From the NCBI RefSeq assembly GCF_900218065.1, contig NZ_OBMU01000001.1:1150919-1214918 (forward strand): a stretch of 64,000 bases of DNA, written 5' to 3'. How positions within the stretch are numbered: position 1 is the first letter of the stretch; every line of letters begins with the position of its first letter. Positions 17,993 to 27,533 of this stretch are shown here, piece by piece. Below the pieces are notes generated by a model. That model had not been told where the DNA came from. It searched no databases and saw only the letters and a list, made by a program, of their open reading frames with translations. The position numbers and the translations under genes were made by a program. This stretch comes from Novosphingobium sp. Chol11. GTDB taxonomy: Bacteria > Pseudomonadota > Alphaproteobacteria > Sphingomonadales > Sphingomonadaceae.

Positions 17993-19252
17993 CTAAGGAA
18001 TTAAGTCGCCCGAAAGTTGCAAATGGTCAACAAGCATTAACCACGATTGTTCGATCTGCGCGATCAGGCGGGTGTCGGCAAGATCAGTGGCGATGATCTC
18101 CTCAGGCCAACTACGCTCGACAATGTTCGCGATGGCGTCGAGCTTGGCTTCGTTCACCAGAAACCGTGGATCGATATTCGCCGGGTCCGCGACGACCCTC
18201 AGCCGCAGGCAAGCTGGTCCTCCGCCATTGGCCATGGATTGGCGCACGTCGACGGGGATCAGTTCCCGGATGGGACCATTGCCCGCGACCAGATTTTCCA
18301 GCCATGCCCAGACGCTCCTGATGGCCTTTGCTTCGGCGGGCAGGACCAGGGCCATGCCGCCATGGGGCATCGTGACTAGTTGCGCGTTGAAAAGATAGCT
18401 TTGGATGGCGTCGATCAGGCTTATCGCCCGTGCTGGCACTTCGATGATCTGCACCGCCGGGAAGAGCGCCCGCAACTGCGTGTAGAAGCGGTCCTTGTCC
18501 GCAAAGGCTTGCTCATGGGCGAACAGCAGGCCTTCGTTGGCGACTGCTACCACGTCATTATGGAATGCGCCGGCCGCGATCGCCTCTTGCGACTGCATCA
18601 CGAACAATGTGCGCGCAGGATCAAGGCCGTGCAGCCGCGCTACCGCCTTGCTGGCTTCGACATGCTGGCGCGCAGGATAGGGGCCACCCGATTGGCCATA
18701 GACGAATATTTCAACGCCTTGATCCGAATGCCGGTCACACAGCCGCATATTGTTGGCGGCGCCCTCGTCGCCAAAAGGCGCGGGGATCGGCGGATGCACC
18801 GCGAATGCGGACTTGTCGGAAAAGGCGACCTGCAATTGGGTGAGCGTCTGCTGCCACTCATGGCTGCGATGGGGCATGGTCACCAGATTGGCGACCGTCA
18901 AATGGGTACGCCCGTCTGCCGTGTCCGGCCCCGGCGACACCGTGGCGGCATTGGCTGCCCACATTGACGACGCGGACATGGCGGCCGCCCGGATATGGGG
19001 CTCTGCTTCGCTGATGTTCGTGCCCAGTGCGTTCAGCCAGCGACCGTCCGGCCGCCATTGCGGTACGAAAATGCCTTGGGTCAGGCCGAGGCGAAGGTTC
19101 GTGCGCATCTTCTCGATGCCTTGCAGGGCGGCTGCCCGGGGGTAGGATGCCGCTCCTGCATTGTTGGCCGAAGCGAGATTGCCATGGCTCAGGCCCGCAT
19201 AATTGTGGCTCGGGCCGATCAAGCCGTCGAAGTTGATCTCCCTGACGCTCAT
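17993..19252 (-). CDS. astB: N-succinylarginine dihydrolase
   Basis: A 419-residue protein that converts N2-succinylarginine to N2-succinylornithine, releasing two ammonia and CO2, step two of the arginine succinyltransferase pathway. It has the family N-terminus REINFDGLIGPSHNYAGLS, NLVTMPHRS, FHNDVVAVANEG with an active-site His, and the C-terminal SMANGGGPACLRLRV with the catalytic Cys. Length is normal (about 440 in E. coli). Its ATG overlaps the astA stop by four bases (19249-19252), so astA-astB is one transcriptional unit. Confidence 0.97.
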   Translation of the reverse strand: MSVREINFDGLIGPSHNYAGLSHGNLASANNAGAASYPRAAALQGIEKMRTNLRLGLTQGIFVPQWRPDGRWLNALGTNISEAEPHIRAAAMSASSMWAANAATVSPGPDTADGRTHLTVANLVTMPHRSHEWQQTLTQLQVAFSDKSAFAVHPPIPAPFGDEGAANNMRLCDRHSDQGVEIFVYGQSGGPYPARQHVEASKAVARLHGLDPARTLFVMQSQEAIAAGAFHNDVVAVANEGLLFAHEQAFADKDRFYTQLRALFPAVQIIEVPARAISLIDAIQSYLFNAQLVTMPHGGMALVLPAEAKAIRSVWAWLENLVAGNGPIRELIPVDVRQSMANGGGPACLRLRVVADPANIDPRFLVNEAKLDAIANIVERSWPEEIIATDLADTRLIAQIEQSWLMLVDHLQLSGDLIP

Positions 19253-20268
19253 GCGCGCGGCACCATCGTGAATGACTGCCCCGGCTCGATCGCCAGCCGT
19301 TCAGCGCTTTCCCGGTCGAGTGATACGCCCTCGTTGCTGGCGCGTTTGACGAGGCCGTAGGTGCAGCGAAACTCGGCGCGCTGACCGCAAGCGATCAAAT
19401 GCTTTTCGCCGCCCCCGTCATGGACTGAACCAAGTGTCACATCCTGCGCATGGGCGATGGTTTGCAGCGAGTTGATCTGTCCGACCATCGTCGGCCCGCC
19501 GTCGAAAATGTCGACATAGCCCGGATTGGTGAAGCCCTCCGTCTCCAGCATTCGCATTGCCGCGCGGCCATTGGGATGGGGAAGGCCGATGACGGCACGC
19601 GCGCTTTCGTTCAGCATGGCGATGTAGATGGGGGTTTTAGGCATCAGGTCGGCGATGAACTGATTGCCATGGATGGCATTGAATTCGTCCGCTTCCTGAA
19701 ATGTCATGCCGAAAAAGCGCCCGGCCAGGCCGTCCCAAAATGGTGAGCCGCCCGCTTCATCGATCACGCCACGCAGCTCCGCGATCACTCGTTCTCCGAA
19801 GCGCTCGCGATGATTACGGATGTAGAGATAACGGCTGCGGGCGAGGAGGAGGCCAAGACCCTCCGCGCGCTCTCGCGGATGCAGGAACAGGCCGCCTACT
19901 TCCGTCGATCCCTCGAGGTCCGTGACGAGCGAGAGCATTTCCGCCCGGAACGTCCGCGAAAGCTCGCGGCTATGCTGGGTCAGGACGCCCAGGCGGTAGG
20001 AATAAAAGGGCCAGCTTTGCCCGACCTTGCTGAAAATCTGGCAGGTGCCCCGAACTTGCCCTGTAGTGCAGTTTTCGAGAACCATGAGAATGAGTTCGTC
20101 TTCAACCTCCCCACCCTCGCGAGCAAGAGCCAGTTCGGTCCGGACCAGCTTCTCTTCCAACGCCTTCCGGTCAGCGGGCAGGTTCGTAAATCCTCCCCCC
20201 GTTTGTTTCGCTAATTCATACAGGGTTTGCAGATCATCCGCCCGCGCCGTCCGCATGACAAAGCTCAA
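19249..20268 (-). CDS. astA: Arginine N-succinyltransferase
   Basis: A 339-residue protein that succinylates arginine with succinyl-CoA, the committed first step of the AST pathway. It has the N-terminal MRTARADDLQTLYELAKQTG, FTNLPADR, the ALAREGGEVEDELILMVLE segment, SRELSRTFRAEML and TEVGGLFLHPRERAEGLG. The start is taken as TTG at 20266-20268 because a strong GGAGG lies 8 bases upstream; an ATG four codons in is the alternative. It is about the E. coli length (344). astD is on the same strand but 17 kb away and astC/astE are not seen here, so the pathway genes are scattered. Confidence 0.96.
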   Translation of the reverse strand: MSFVMRTARADDLQTLYELAKQTGGGFTNLPADRKALEEKLVRTELALAREGGEVEDELILMVLENCTTGQVRGTCQIFSKVGQSWPFYSYRLGVLTQHSRELSRTFRAEMLSLVTDLEGSTEVGGLFLHPRERAEGLGLLLARSRYLYIRNHRERFGERVIAELRGVIDEAGGSPFWDGLAGRFFGMTFQEADEFNAIHGNQFIADLMPKTPIYIAMLNESARAVIGLPHPNGRAAMRMLETEGFTNPGYVDIFDGGPTMVGQINSLQTIAHAQDVTLGSVHDGGGEKHLIACGQRAEFRCTYGLVKRASNEGVSLDRESAERLAIEPGQSFTMVPRA

Positions 20269-20369
20269 GCCATCACCTCCACCGCCAGGGCTCGATCAGG
20301 AAAGGAAAGCGCCCTCATGCACCAGAGCTTATCAAACGAGCCTGCCCGCCTCCACCCTCGCGGTGGCTT

Positions 20370-20855
20370 TTAGATGAGCGCTTTGAATTCCTGCAGAATG
20401 TCCCGGTAGAGCTTGCGCTTGAAAGGAACTATGACGTCGGGAAGCGCTTCCGGCTCGATCCATTTCCATTCCGAAAATTCCGGGTCAGCGGTAGCGATAT
20501 CAATGTCGCCATCAGTGCCGAGAAAGCGTGCCAGGAACCACGTCTGCCTCTGTCCGCGGAACTTGCCGCCCCACAGCTTCCCGATGAGTTCAGGCGGCAG
20601 GTCGTAAAGATGTTCGTCCCGCGCCTTCGCGATGATCTCGACATGATCCGGCCTGATCCCCGTTTCTTCGCCAAGTTCACGAAGCGCGGCTGCTTTTTCC
20701 TCTTCCCCGTGGTCGATCCCACCTTGCGGCATTTGCCAAGCCTCCACCTGGCTATCGATCCGCTGGCCGACAAAAACCTTGCCGTCCATGTTGACGAGCA
20801 TCACGCCGACACAAGGCCGATACCCGAGTTCCGAATCATTTGGCACTGACGCCAT
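20370..20855 (-). CDS. rppH: RNA 5'-pyrophosphohydrolase (Nudix)
   Basis: A 161-residue Nudix hydrolase with GYRPCVGVMLVN at the start, WQMPQGGIDHGE, then the catalytic REL-EE-TGI part of the Nudix box (ALRELGEETGI) at about residues 62-72, and the RppH-type QRQTWFLARFLG and F-EWKWIEPEALPD segments. RppH removes pyrophosphate from the 5' end of triphosphorylated RNAs and so triggers decay; the same family includes diadenosine polyphosphate hydrolases. Length matches alphaproteobacterial RppH/IalA. It is divergent from the photolyase gene. Confidence 0.94.
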   Translation of the reverse strand: MASVPNDSELGYRPCVGVMLVNMDGKVFVGQRIDSQVEAWQMPQGGIDHGEEEKAAALRELGEETGIRPDHVEIIAKARDEHLYDLPPELIGKLWGGKFRGQRQTWFLARFLGTDGDIDIATADPEFSEWKWIEPEALPDVIVPFKRKLYRDILQEFKALI

Positions 20856-21036
20856 ATTGTCCCCTGATCAATGTCCTCGCCGCTAACCCTGGGCCGCAGC
20901 TTTCTATATTGCCAAGATAATCGGCCGACCTGCGCCCGTCCATGAGCTAAAAAATACAGTGCCGTATCTGGACAGCTTTTCGCGCCGAAATGGTCGAGGG
21001 GTTGGAAGCCTCGCCCAGCAATGGCAAAGCTGTGAT

Positions 21037-22413
21037 ATGTCCGATCCCGTCATCCTGTGGTTCCGCCAGGACCTCCGCCTCTCCGATCAAGCTGCCTTGG
21101 CGCAGGCGGCCAGCGAAGGACCCGTTATCCCGGTCTACATTCTGGACGATGCAACGCCCAAGCAGTGGAAAATGGGAAGCGCGCAACGATGGTGGCTCCA
21201 CCATAGCCTCAAATCACTGGATGATAGCCTTCGCCGCAAGGGATCCCGTCTTATCTTGCGCAGAGGGAAGAGCGTAGAGGAACTGCAGCGGCTAAGCCGG
21301 GAGACGGGCGCTAAACGGGTGCATGCGCTGGCGCACTATGAACCATGGTGGCGCAATGCGGAGAAGGCAGTAGCCCGCGATCTCGACCTTCAATTGCATG
21401 GAGGCATGCTACTGCTCCCGCCCGGCAGCATCCGCACATCTGGTGGAAAGCCCTATCAGATATACACTCCTTTTGCCCGCGCCGCGATGCAGCATATGCC
21501 GCCTGCGATCGCCAGTCCGGCCCCTGCTGAGATCGCTTCTCCCCATAAGTGGCCTAAAAGTGAGTCCCTCGACGATTGGGACTTGCTTCCCAGCAAACCT
21601 GATTGGGCTGTCCATTTCTCTGACGACTGGTCTCCTGGGGAAGCCGGCGCCCGCCAGAATGTTGCGTCGTTCATGGATGAAGCTGACGAGTATGACACGG
21701 CACGCAATCTTCCCTCGATCGAAGGCACATCCCGACTTTCCCCCCACCTGCATTTCGGCGAGGTTTCGCCCGCTTATGTGTGGCACCGCATCAGTGATGC
21801 AGCGACCAGCGCCACGACCTTCCTCAAGGAACTGCTTTGGCGCGATTATGCGCATACTCAAATTTGGGCATTCCCAGCCTATGGATCACAGAATGCTCGT
21901 GCCGGTTTCGACCGGATGCCATGGCGGGATTTGCGCGAAGCAGGCTCCGATCTAGCGGCCTGGAAGCAAGGGCAGACAGGCTATCCGATAGTGGATGCCG
22001 GAATGAGGCAGCTTTGGACGACCGGATGGATGCACAACCGAGTCCGCATGATCGCCGCGAGCTTTCTCATCAAACATCTTCTGATCGATTGGCGGCACGG
22101 GGCTCAATGGTTTTGGGATACCCTCGTTGACGCAAGCTATGCGAACAACAGCGTGAACTGGCAATGGGTGGCTGGGAGCGGTGTTGACGCAAACCTGTTT
22201 TCGCGGATCATGGCGCCATTAACGCAGTCTCCAAAATTCGAGGCGGCGGACTATATCAGGAGGTGGGTGCCTGAACTGGTGCATCTGGATGACAAGGCAA
22301 TTCATGATCCTGACGCCTTTGAAGCAAGGCCGCGATCCTATCCTCCCAAGCGCGTAGGGCATCGCGAGGCGCGGGAACGTGCGCTTGCCGCATATCGGCG
22401 CAGCAGGGCGTGA
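21037..22413 (+). CDS. phrB: Deoxyribodipyrimidine photolyase, class I
   Basis: A 458-residue enzyme from the ATG at 21037 (MSDPVILWFRQDLRLSDQ); the reading extends upstream but the family starts here. The N-terminal antenna domain (to about 135) has the WFRQDLR motif. The FAD domain has LSPHLHFGEVSP, ELLWRDYAH, GYPIVDAGMRQL, TGWMHNRVRM, the WxxF-rich QWFWDTLVDASYANNSVNWQW and the end SQSPK-like region ITQ-SPKFEAADYIRRWVPEL. It repairs cyclobutane pyrimidine dimers with blue light. A Cfa-like methyltransferase follows 36 bases later, a pairing seen in light-responsive sigma-ECF regulons, which is inference here. Confidence 0.95.
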   Translation: MSDPVILWFRQDLRLSDQAALAQAASEGPVIPVYILDDATPKQWKMGSAQRWWLHHSLKSLDDSLRRKGSRLILRRGKSVEELQRLSRETGAKRVHALAHYEPWWRNAEKAVARDLDLQLHGGMLLLPPGSIRTSGGKPYQIYTPFARAAMQHMPPAIASPAPAEIASPHKWPKSESLDDWDLLPSKPDWAVHFSDDWSPGEAGARQNVASFMDEADEYDTARNLPSIEGTSRLSPHLHFGEVSPAYVWHRISDAATSATTFLKELLWRDYAHTQIWAFPAYGSQNARAGFDRMPWRDLREAGSDLAAWKQGQTGYPIVDAGMRQLWTTGWMHNRVRMIAASFLIKHLLIDWRHGAQWFWDTLVDASYANNSVNWQWVAGSGVDANLFSRIMAPLTQSPKFEAADYIRRWVPELVHLDDKAIHDPDAFEARPRSYPPKRVGHREARERALAAYRRSRA

Positions 22414-22449
22414 CGACAGTATCCATGAGCGAGCGGCAGAGGTGAGGGT

Positions 22450-23715
22450 ATGAACGCAATCGATCCCAAGCGTGGCAGGCGCGCGTCAGCCGTGCGACGA
22501 TTGCCTGAGGATGAACCGAGCCGTTGGCTGGAGCGCCTGACTGCACCCCACTTCCACCGCCTTCTGGACCGCATCGATTCGGGACTTGAGAAGGGCAAAC
22601 TCGAAGCGACACTGCCCGATGGCACGATCAGGATGTTGGGCGGGCGGGCGGCAGGGCCCGCGTGCGAAGTCAGGTTGGTCCGCTGGCGTGCTCTACTGCG
22701 GCTGATCGCTGGTGGGTCGGCGGGTTGGTACAGGGCGTGGGCTGCAGGTGAGTGGAGCAGTCCCGATCCGGTTCCGCTGTTCGAACTGTTCATGGCGAAT
22801 GCCATGACCTTGGGCAATGTGGCGCGCCCGAACGGCCCAGGACGATGGTTTGCGGCGCTTGCGCATCACCTGAGGCGCAATAATCGGCGGGGATCGCGTC
22901 GCAACATCGCTTATCATTATGACCTGGGGAACGATTTCTACGGCCTCTGGCTGGACCGCAACATGCATTATTCGAGCGCGTTGTTTTGCGATCCAGACGA
23001 CCGGAGCGAAAGCCTGGAGCGCGCGCAGCAGCGCAAGGTGGACGCTATACTGGATCGGCTCCACCTCAAGCAGGGCAGTGCGCTGCTGGAGATCGGCTGC
23101 GGATGGGGAGGGCTTGCCGAGCAGGCGATGCAGCGCTCGGCCATCCGCTATGATGGGCTGACGCTATCGACCCACCAAGCCGATTACGCGCGTGAACGGC
23201 TGGGTGCCGGAGCCAATATCCTCCTGCGTGATTATCGCGATGCCCAAGGTCAATATGACGCCATCGCCAGTGTGGAGATGGTGGAAGCCGTTGGCCAGGA
23301 ATATTGGCCTGCCTATGTGAGTGCGATCAACAGGCTTCTGAAGCCCGGGGGGCGAGCCGCGGTTCAATATATTCTGATCGATGATGCCATTTTCGATCGA
23401 TATGCCCGTGGAGCTGATTTCATTCAGACCTATATTTTCCCAGGCGGCATGTTGCTTTCCGAAAGCCGCTTCAGGGCTCTGGCGGAGGCCGAAGGGCTGG
23501 AATGGCGCGACGTTCACCATTTTGGCCAGCATTATGCGGAGACACTCAGGCGATGGCGCGAGCAATTCGATCGCACTGTCGATCGCGGCCTTCTACCCGC
23601 CAGCTTCGACCAGCACTTCGTGGCGCTTTGGCGCTATTACCTCATGTATTGTGAAGGCGGCTTCAGGAGCGGCACGATCGATGTCGCCCAGGTTACGCTG
23701 GTCAAGCCCGGCTGA
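22450..23715 (+). CDS. Cyclopropane-fatty-acyl-phospholipid synthase family methyltransferase
   Basis: A 421-residue protein with a GAGG site before its ATG. The N-terminal part (about 1-150) is the non-catalytic Cfa lobe (WRALLRLIAGGSAGWYRAW); then YHYDLGNDFYGLWLD and MHYSSALF, the S-adenosylmethionine loop LLEIGCGWGGLAEQA, GLTLSTHQADYARER, YDAIASVEMVEAVG and ADFIQTYIFPGGMLLS. All are Cfa signatures. It probably transfers a methylene to unsaturated acyl chains of membrane phospholipids, a stress-linked change. It is downstream of phrB on the same strand and ends 4 bases short of the convergent SDR gene. Confidence 0.92.
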   Translation: MNAIDPKRGRRASAVRRLPEDEPSRWLERLTAPHFHRLLDRIDSGLEKGKLEATLPDGTIRMLGGRAAGPACEVRLVRWRALLRLIAGGSAGWYRAWAAGEWSSPDPVPLFELFMANAMTLGNVARPNGPGRWFAALAHHLRRNNRRGSRRNIAYHYDLGNDFYGLWLDRNMHYSSALFCDPDDRSESLERAQQRKVDAILDRLHLKQGSALLEIGCGWGGLAEQAMQRSAIRYDGLTLSTHQADYARERLGAGANILLRDYRDAQGQYDAIASVEMVEAVGQEYWPAYVSAINRLLKPGGRAAVQYILIDDAIFDRYARGADFIQTYIFPGGMLLSESRFRALAEAEGLEWRDVHHFGQHYAETLRRWREQFDRTVDRGLLPASFDQHFVALWRYYLMYCEGGFRSGTIDVAQVTLVKPG

Positions 23716-23719
23716 CGAA

Positions 23720-24430
23720 TCAATCTATGCGCAGGTGATAACCGTTCGGCTGGTCCGACAGGACGAGGTCGGCGATCGCTTTGCCAACGACCTCCGGTTC
23801 TTTCACCGTTGCCGGATCTTCCCCTGGATAGGCTCTGGCGCGCATGGCGGTCCGCGTTGCTCCGGGGTCAACGATATGGGCGCGGATCGCGGAAATATTC
23901 TTCACTTCCTCGCCATAGGCGCTGACGAGCGTTTCGAGCGCTGCCTTGGATGCGCCATAGGCCCCCCAATAGGCGCGGGGCGCACGTGCGACCGATGAGG
24001 TAATCGCAACGACGCGGGCATCAGCGCTAGCTCGAAGCATTTTGTCGAATGCCGCGATCAGGGCCTGCGGTGCCGCTATGTTCAAGGTGAGCTGCCGGGC
24101 AAATTCCTTGGTATCGATAGCGGGAACTGCGGCCAAGCTACCGAGCGTTGCGGCATTGAGCACCAGGACATCCAGAGCCTGCCACCGGCCAGATACCGCT
24201 TGCGCTAGTCGTCCGATGCTCTCTCCATCTATAAGGTCAAGTGGCGCGATGGTCGCGCTGCCGCCGACGCCGTGAATATATTCTTCCACCTCCTCAAGCC
24301 CGCCAGCGGTTCTGGCCGTCAGAATGACGTGAGCACCGGCAGCGCCCAACGCCTTGGCGGTGGCAGCGCCGATCCCGCGGCTCGCGCCGGTTACCAGGGC
24401 AAGCTTACCGGAAAGAGGAAGAGTGGACAT
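23720..24430 (-). CDS. SDR family oxidoreductase
   Basis: A 236-residue classical short-chain dehydrogenase/reductase. It has the NAD(P)-binding VTGASRGIGAATA (about 14-26), the NAAT-type loop LVLNAATLG, the catalytic Ser in AITSSVAR and the YxxxK motif in AYGASKAAL. The C-terminal HIVDPGATRTAMRARAYPGED resembles the YciK-like group. The substrate is unknown. It is separated from purF by 93 bases holding a terminator, so it has its own transcript. Confidence 0.85.
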   Translation of the reverse strand: MSTLPLSGKLALVTGASRGIGAATAKALGAAGAHVILTARTAGGLEEVEEYIHGVGGSATIAPLDLIDGESIGRLAQAVSGRWQALDVLVLNAATLGSLAAVPAIDTKEFARQLTLNIAAPQALIAAFDKMLRASADARVVAITSSVARAPRAYWGAYGASKAALETLVSAYGEEVKNISAIRAHIVDPGATRTAMRARAYPGEDPATVKEPEVVGKAIADLVLSDQPNGYHLRID

Positions 24431-24480
24431 GAGGTATCCTGTTCGCCCTTCTGAGTGAAAGGCCGTTCATTGAAAAGGGA

Positions 24481-24505
24481 ATGGCTGCTCAGGCCGAGCA
24501 GCCAT
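24481..24505 (-). terminator. Terminator of purF
   Basis: ATGGCTGCTC (24481-24490) and GAGCAGCCAT (24496-24505) form a perfect 10-bp stem with a 5-base loop, 18 bases past the purF stop. On the minus strand it is followed by TCCCTTTTCAA, a short T-rich run, as expected of an intrinsic terminator. Confidence 0.75.
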
Positions 24506-24523
24506 CCAGATTTGCTTTAGTGA

Positions 24524-25984
24524 TCAGACAACCCGCTCGGCGAGCAGTTCAAGCTGGTTCTGCACCACGGCATCATCCTGATCGGTGAGTGTGGTGGGAT
24601 AATCGCCGGTAAAGCAGGCGTCGCAATATTGCGGCCGGATGTCCGCCCGCTTTGCCTCGCCCAGCGCTTTGTAGAGCCCGTCAATCGAGATAAAGGACAG
24701 GCTGTCGGCATGGATGAAATCCTGCATTCCGCCGATATCCAGACGATGCGCCAACAGCTTGGTGCGCTCGGGCGTGTCGACGCCATAGAAGCAGCTATGC
24801 TTCGTCGGCGGACTGGCAATTCGCATGTGCACTTCCTTGGCCCCAGCTTCGCGCATCATTTGTACGATCTTGAGGCTGGTGGTCCCACGAACGATCGAGT
24901 CGTCGATGAGAACGATGCGCTTGCCCTGGATCAGCGCGCGATTCGCATTATGCTTGAGCTTGACACCAAGGTGCCGAACCTTGTCCCCCGGCTGGATGAA
25001 TGTACGTCCGATATAGTGCGAGCGGATGATGCCAAGCTCAAACGGGAGGCCGGATTGTTGGGCATAGCCGATCGCCGCAGGCACGCCGCTGTCGGGCACG
25101 GGGATGACCAAGTCGGCATCGACCGGGTTCTCGATCGCCAGTTGAGCGCCGATGGCTTTGCGAACCGAATAGACGCTCGACCCATCAACGATAGAATCGG
25201 GGCGGCTGAAATACACATGTTCGAAGATGCAGGGGCGGGGGTGTACGTCGCCGAACGGGCGGTGGCTCCGGACGTCTCCATCATGCGTAACGATGACAAG
25301 CTCGCCAGGATCGATAGAGCGGACATGTTCAGCACCGACGACGTCGAATGCGACGGTTTCAGATGCGAAGATCGTGGCGTCACCCAGCTTTCCCATCACC
25401 AGGGGGCGGATACCAAGCGGATCGCGACATGCGATCATGCCTTCAGGCGTGGTCACGATCAGTGAATAAGCACCCTCGACCTGCTTCAGCGCGTCGATGA
25501 ACTTGTCGAGCAGCGTCCGGTAGGTCGAGGTTGCGACCAGATGGATGATCACCTCGGTATCGGAAGTCGACTGGAAGATCGAACCGCGCCGGATCAACTC
25601 GCGCCGAAGCTTCATGGCGTTGGAGATATTGCCGTTATGTGCGACGGCAAAGCCACCGGAATTAAGCTCTGCATAGAGCGGCTGCACATTGCGGAGCGAG
25701 GTTTCGCCCGTCGTTGAATAGCGGACATGGCCAGATGCGGTATTGCCCGGCAGGGCGCGAATCACTTCATCACGGTCGAAATTGCCCGCCACATGGCCCA
25801 TCGCCCGGTGGGTGTGGAAATCATGGCCATCCCAACTGGTGATGCCAGCAGCTTCCTGACCGCGATGTTGCAATGCGTGGAGTCCAAGTGCGACGATCGC
25901 CGAAGCGGTCTCCGCCTGGATGACTCCGAAGATGCCGCATTCTTCACGCAGCTTGTCGTCGTCGAACGGGTTTGTCGTAAACAT
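24524..25984 (-). CDS. purF: Amidophosphoribosyltransferase, Fe-S/propeptide type
   Basis: A 486-residue enzyme from the ATG at 25982-25984 (MFTTNPFDDDKLREECGIFG); a longer frame to 26023 adds an unneeded leader. A short propeptide is cleaved before Cys16 (in REECGIFGV), which becomes the N-terminal glutaminase nucleophile. It has the PRPP motif VLIDDSIVRGTTS and YFSRPDS. Cysteines in RPCIFEHV, HSCFYGVD and the pair YCDACFTGDYP match the 4Fe-4S ligands of the B. subtilis-type enzyme. It makes phosphoribosylamine, the committed step of purine synthesis. It is divergent from the ccm operon across 200 bases. Confidence 0.97.
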   Translation of the reverse strand: MFTTNPFDDDKLREECGIFGVIQAETASAIVALGLHALQHRGQEAAGITSWDGHDFHTHRAMGHVAGNFDRDEVIRALPGNTASGHVRYSTTGETSLRNVQPLYAELNSGGFAVAHNGNISNAMKLRRELIRRGSIFQSTSDTEVIIHLVATSTYRTLLDKFIDALKQVEGAYSLIVTTPEGMIACRDPLGIRPLVMGKLGDATIFASETVAFDVVGAEHVRSIDPGELVIVTHDGDVRSHRPFGDVHPRPCIFEHVYFSRPDSIVDGSSVYSVRKAIGAQLAIENPVDADLVIPVPDSGVPAAIGYAQQSGLPFELGIIRSHYIGRTFIQPGDKVRHLGVKLKHNANRALIQGKRIVLIDDSIVRGTTSLKIVQMMREAGAKEVHMRIASPPTKHSCFYGVDTPERTKLLAHRLDIGGMQDFIHADSLSFISIDGLYKALGEAKRADIRPQYCDACFTGDYPTTLTDQDDAVVQNQLELLAERVV

Positions 25985-26184
25985 GGGTGCGAGCGGGTCC
26001 ATAGCCGATGCCGTGCGCCTCAAAGGGCTGCTTCGCGCGCATATAGTGGCTCGATCCTGATTTGTCGCCTGTTTGAAACAAAAAAGGCTGTCGAGCGGCG
26101 AAGATGGGAAAGTTTCCTGGGTGGTCGCGGACAGAAAAGCGCTACTGGCTTTGCGCGTAAGGCAGAGCTAAAGAGCCTCTCCAA

Positions 26185-26907
26185 ATGCACCGTTTTGCCA
26201 ATCCTGCCCGCTTCCTGAAGATCGCGCGGCCGCTGACCGCCTGGCTGTTCTGGCCTGGGCTGATACTGCTTTTGGCAGGTGCGGGTTGCGGTCTTCTTGT
26301 TACCCCGGCTGATTATCTGCAGGGTGAAACGGTAAGGATTCTTTATATTCATGTGCCTGCCGCATGGCTGGGGATGGCGGGATGGACCGGGATCGCGATA
26401 TCCGCGCTGATGCAGCTTATATGGCGGCATCCGCTTGCAGCTGTTGCGGGGCGGGCCATTGCAGTTCCAGGCGCATTATTTACCGCGATCTGCCTCGTCA
26501 CGGGATCTATCTGGGGCCGTCCCACCTGGGGAACGTGGTGGGAATGGGACGGTCGGATGACCTCCATGCTGGTGCTCTTCTTCCTCTATCTGGGATATAT
26601 AGCGCTGGCCAATGCAAGTGCGCGGCAGGATCAGGGTGGCGTCAGTCCCGTGACGGCAATCTTCGGTCTTGTCGGGGCGGTGAATATTCCCATCATCAAT
26701 CGCTCGGTCGTGTGGTGGAACAGCTTGCATCAGGGCCCCAGCATCACGCTGCGAGGATCAAGCATCGACCTGTCGCTTCTCTGGCCACTTGGCTTCACGC
26801 TCACGGGATTTTCTCTCCTGTTCGGGGCGATCGTGCTCATGCGGATGCGGACTATATTGGCGCGTAACAAGGTTGAGGCGCGCATGCAGCGGCTGGCGCG
26901 GGGATAA
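26185..26907 (+). CDS. ccmC: Heme exporter/handling protein CcmC
   Basis: A 240-residue integral membrane protein with about six membrane helices and the tryptophan-rich periplasmic heme motif WGRPTWGTWWEWDGRMTS around residues 112-129. His residues in ILYIHVPAAW and NSLHQGPS are the axial heme ligands expected of the family. It loads heme on CcmE. It is the first gene of a compact ccmC-D-E-F-G-H-I run. ccmA and ccmB, the usual partners of the ABC part, are not in front of it (purF is), so they must lie elsewhere. Confidence 0.96.
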   Translation: MHRFANPARFLKIARPLTAWLFWPGLILLLAGAGCGLLVTPADYLQGETVRILYIHVPAAWLGMAGWTGIAISALMQLIWRHPLAAVAGRAIAVPGALFTAICLVTGSIWGRPTWGTWWEWDGRMTSMLVLFFLYLGYIALANASARQDQGGVSPVTAIFGLVGAVNIPIINRSVVWWNSLHQGPSITLRGSSIDLSLLWPLGFTLTGFSLLFGAIVLMRMRTILARNKVEARMQRLARG

Positions 26908-26912
26908 TCGAC

Positions 26913-27044
26913 ATGAATCAGTGGGCTTTTGTCGCCGGCGCCTACGCGCTGACCTTTTTGGGCACGCTCGTCCTGTGCCTTTCCTGCTGGCGCTCCATGC
27001 GCGACGCGGAGGCAGCGGCGCAGAAATTGACGGACAGGTCATGA
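26913..27044 (+). CDS. ccmD: Heme exporter protein CcmD
   Basis: A 43-residue protein (MNQWAFVAGAYALTFLGTL...) starting at the ATG five bases after the ccmC stop. One membrane segment (about residues 5-25) is followed by a basic/acidic tail (RSMRDAEAAAQKLTDRS), the CcmD design. Its TGA overlaps the ccmE ATG (27041-27044). CcmD stabilises the CcmC-heme-CcmE complex. Assigned by size, topology and position. Confidence 0.9.
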   Translation: MNQWAFVAGAYALTFLGTLVLCLSCWRSMRDAEAAAQKLTDRS

Positions 27045-27487
27045 AGGCGAAGCATCAACGCCTCGTCCTCGCGCTGGTCGCGCTCTTTGCCTTGATCGGT
27101 GCGGGCTTGCTCGCTGCCTCTGCGCTCCGTGATGAAGCCGCCTATTTCTATGCGCCCGCCGACGTTCGCGCGAAAGGTGTAGAAGAGGGCAAAGCCATTC
27201 GTCTCGGCGGCATGGTGGTCAAGGGCAGCCTCAAGCGGGCGGCAGACGGCGTAACCCTGCATTTTGACGTGACTGACGGGAAGGCGACTGTTCCTGCGGT
27301 GTTCAAGGGTATTGCGCCTGATCTTTTCAAGGAAGGGTCTGGTGTAGTTGCGGAAGGGGCGTTTGATGGCGCGGGCACCTTCGTTGCCACGAACCTGCTG
27401 GCGAAGCATGACGAACGTTACATGCCTCGGGAGCTGGAAGGCCTGCAATATAACGAAACGACCCACGAGATGAAGGCGGGCCAGTGA
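27041..27487 (+). CDS. ccmE: Heme chaperone CcmE
   Basis: A 148-residue protein starting MKAKHQRLVLALVALFALIG at the ATG that overlaps ccmD. An N-terminal signal anchor (about residues 8-28) is followed by an OB-fold (IRLGGMVVKGS, LHFDVTDGKATVPAVFKG) and the heme-binding AKHDERYMP with covalent-heme His123 and Tyr127. It carries heme in the periplasm from CcmC to CcmF. A longer in-frame reading starts inside ccmC and is rejected. Confidence 0.97.
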   Translation: MKAKHQRLVLALVALFALIGAGLLAASALRDEAAYFYAPADVRAKGVEEGKAIRLGGMVVKGSLKRAADGVTLHFDVTDGKATVPAVFKGIAPDLFKEGSGVVAEGAFDGAGTFVATNLLAKHDERYMPRELEGLQYNETTHEMKAGQ

Positions 27488-27533
27488 GAGCGGCATTCAT
27501 GACCATCGGGCCTCAGCCAGCGGTGAGGGCGGC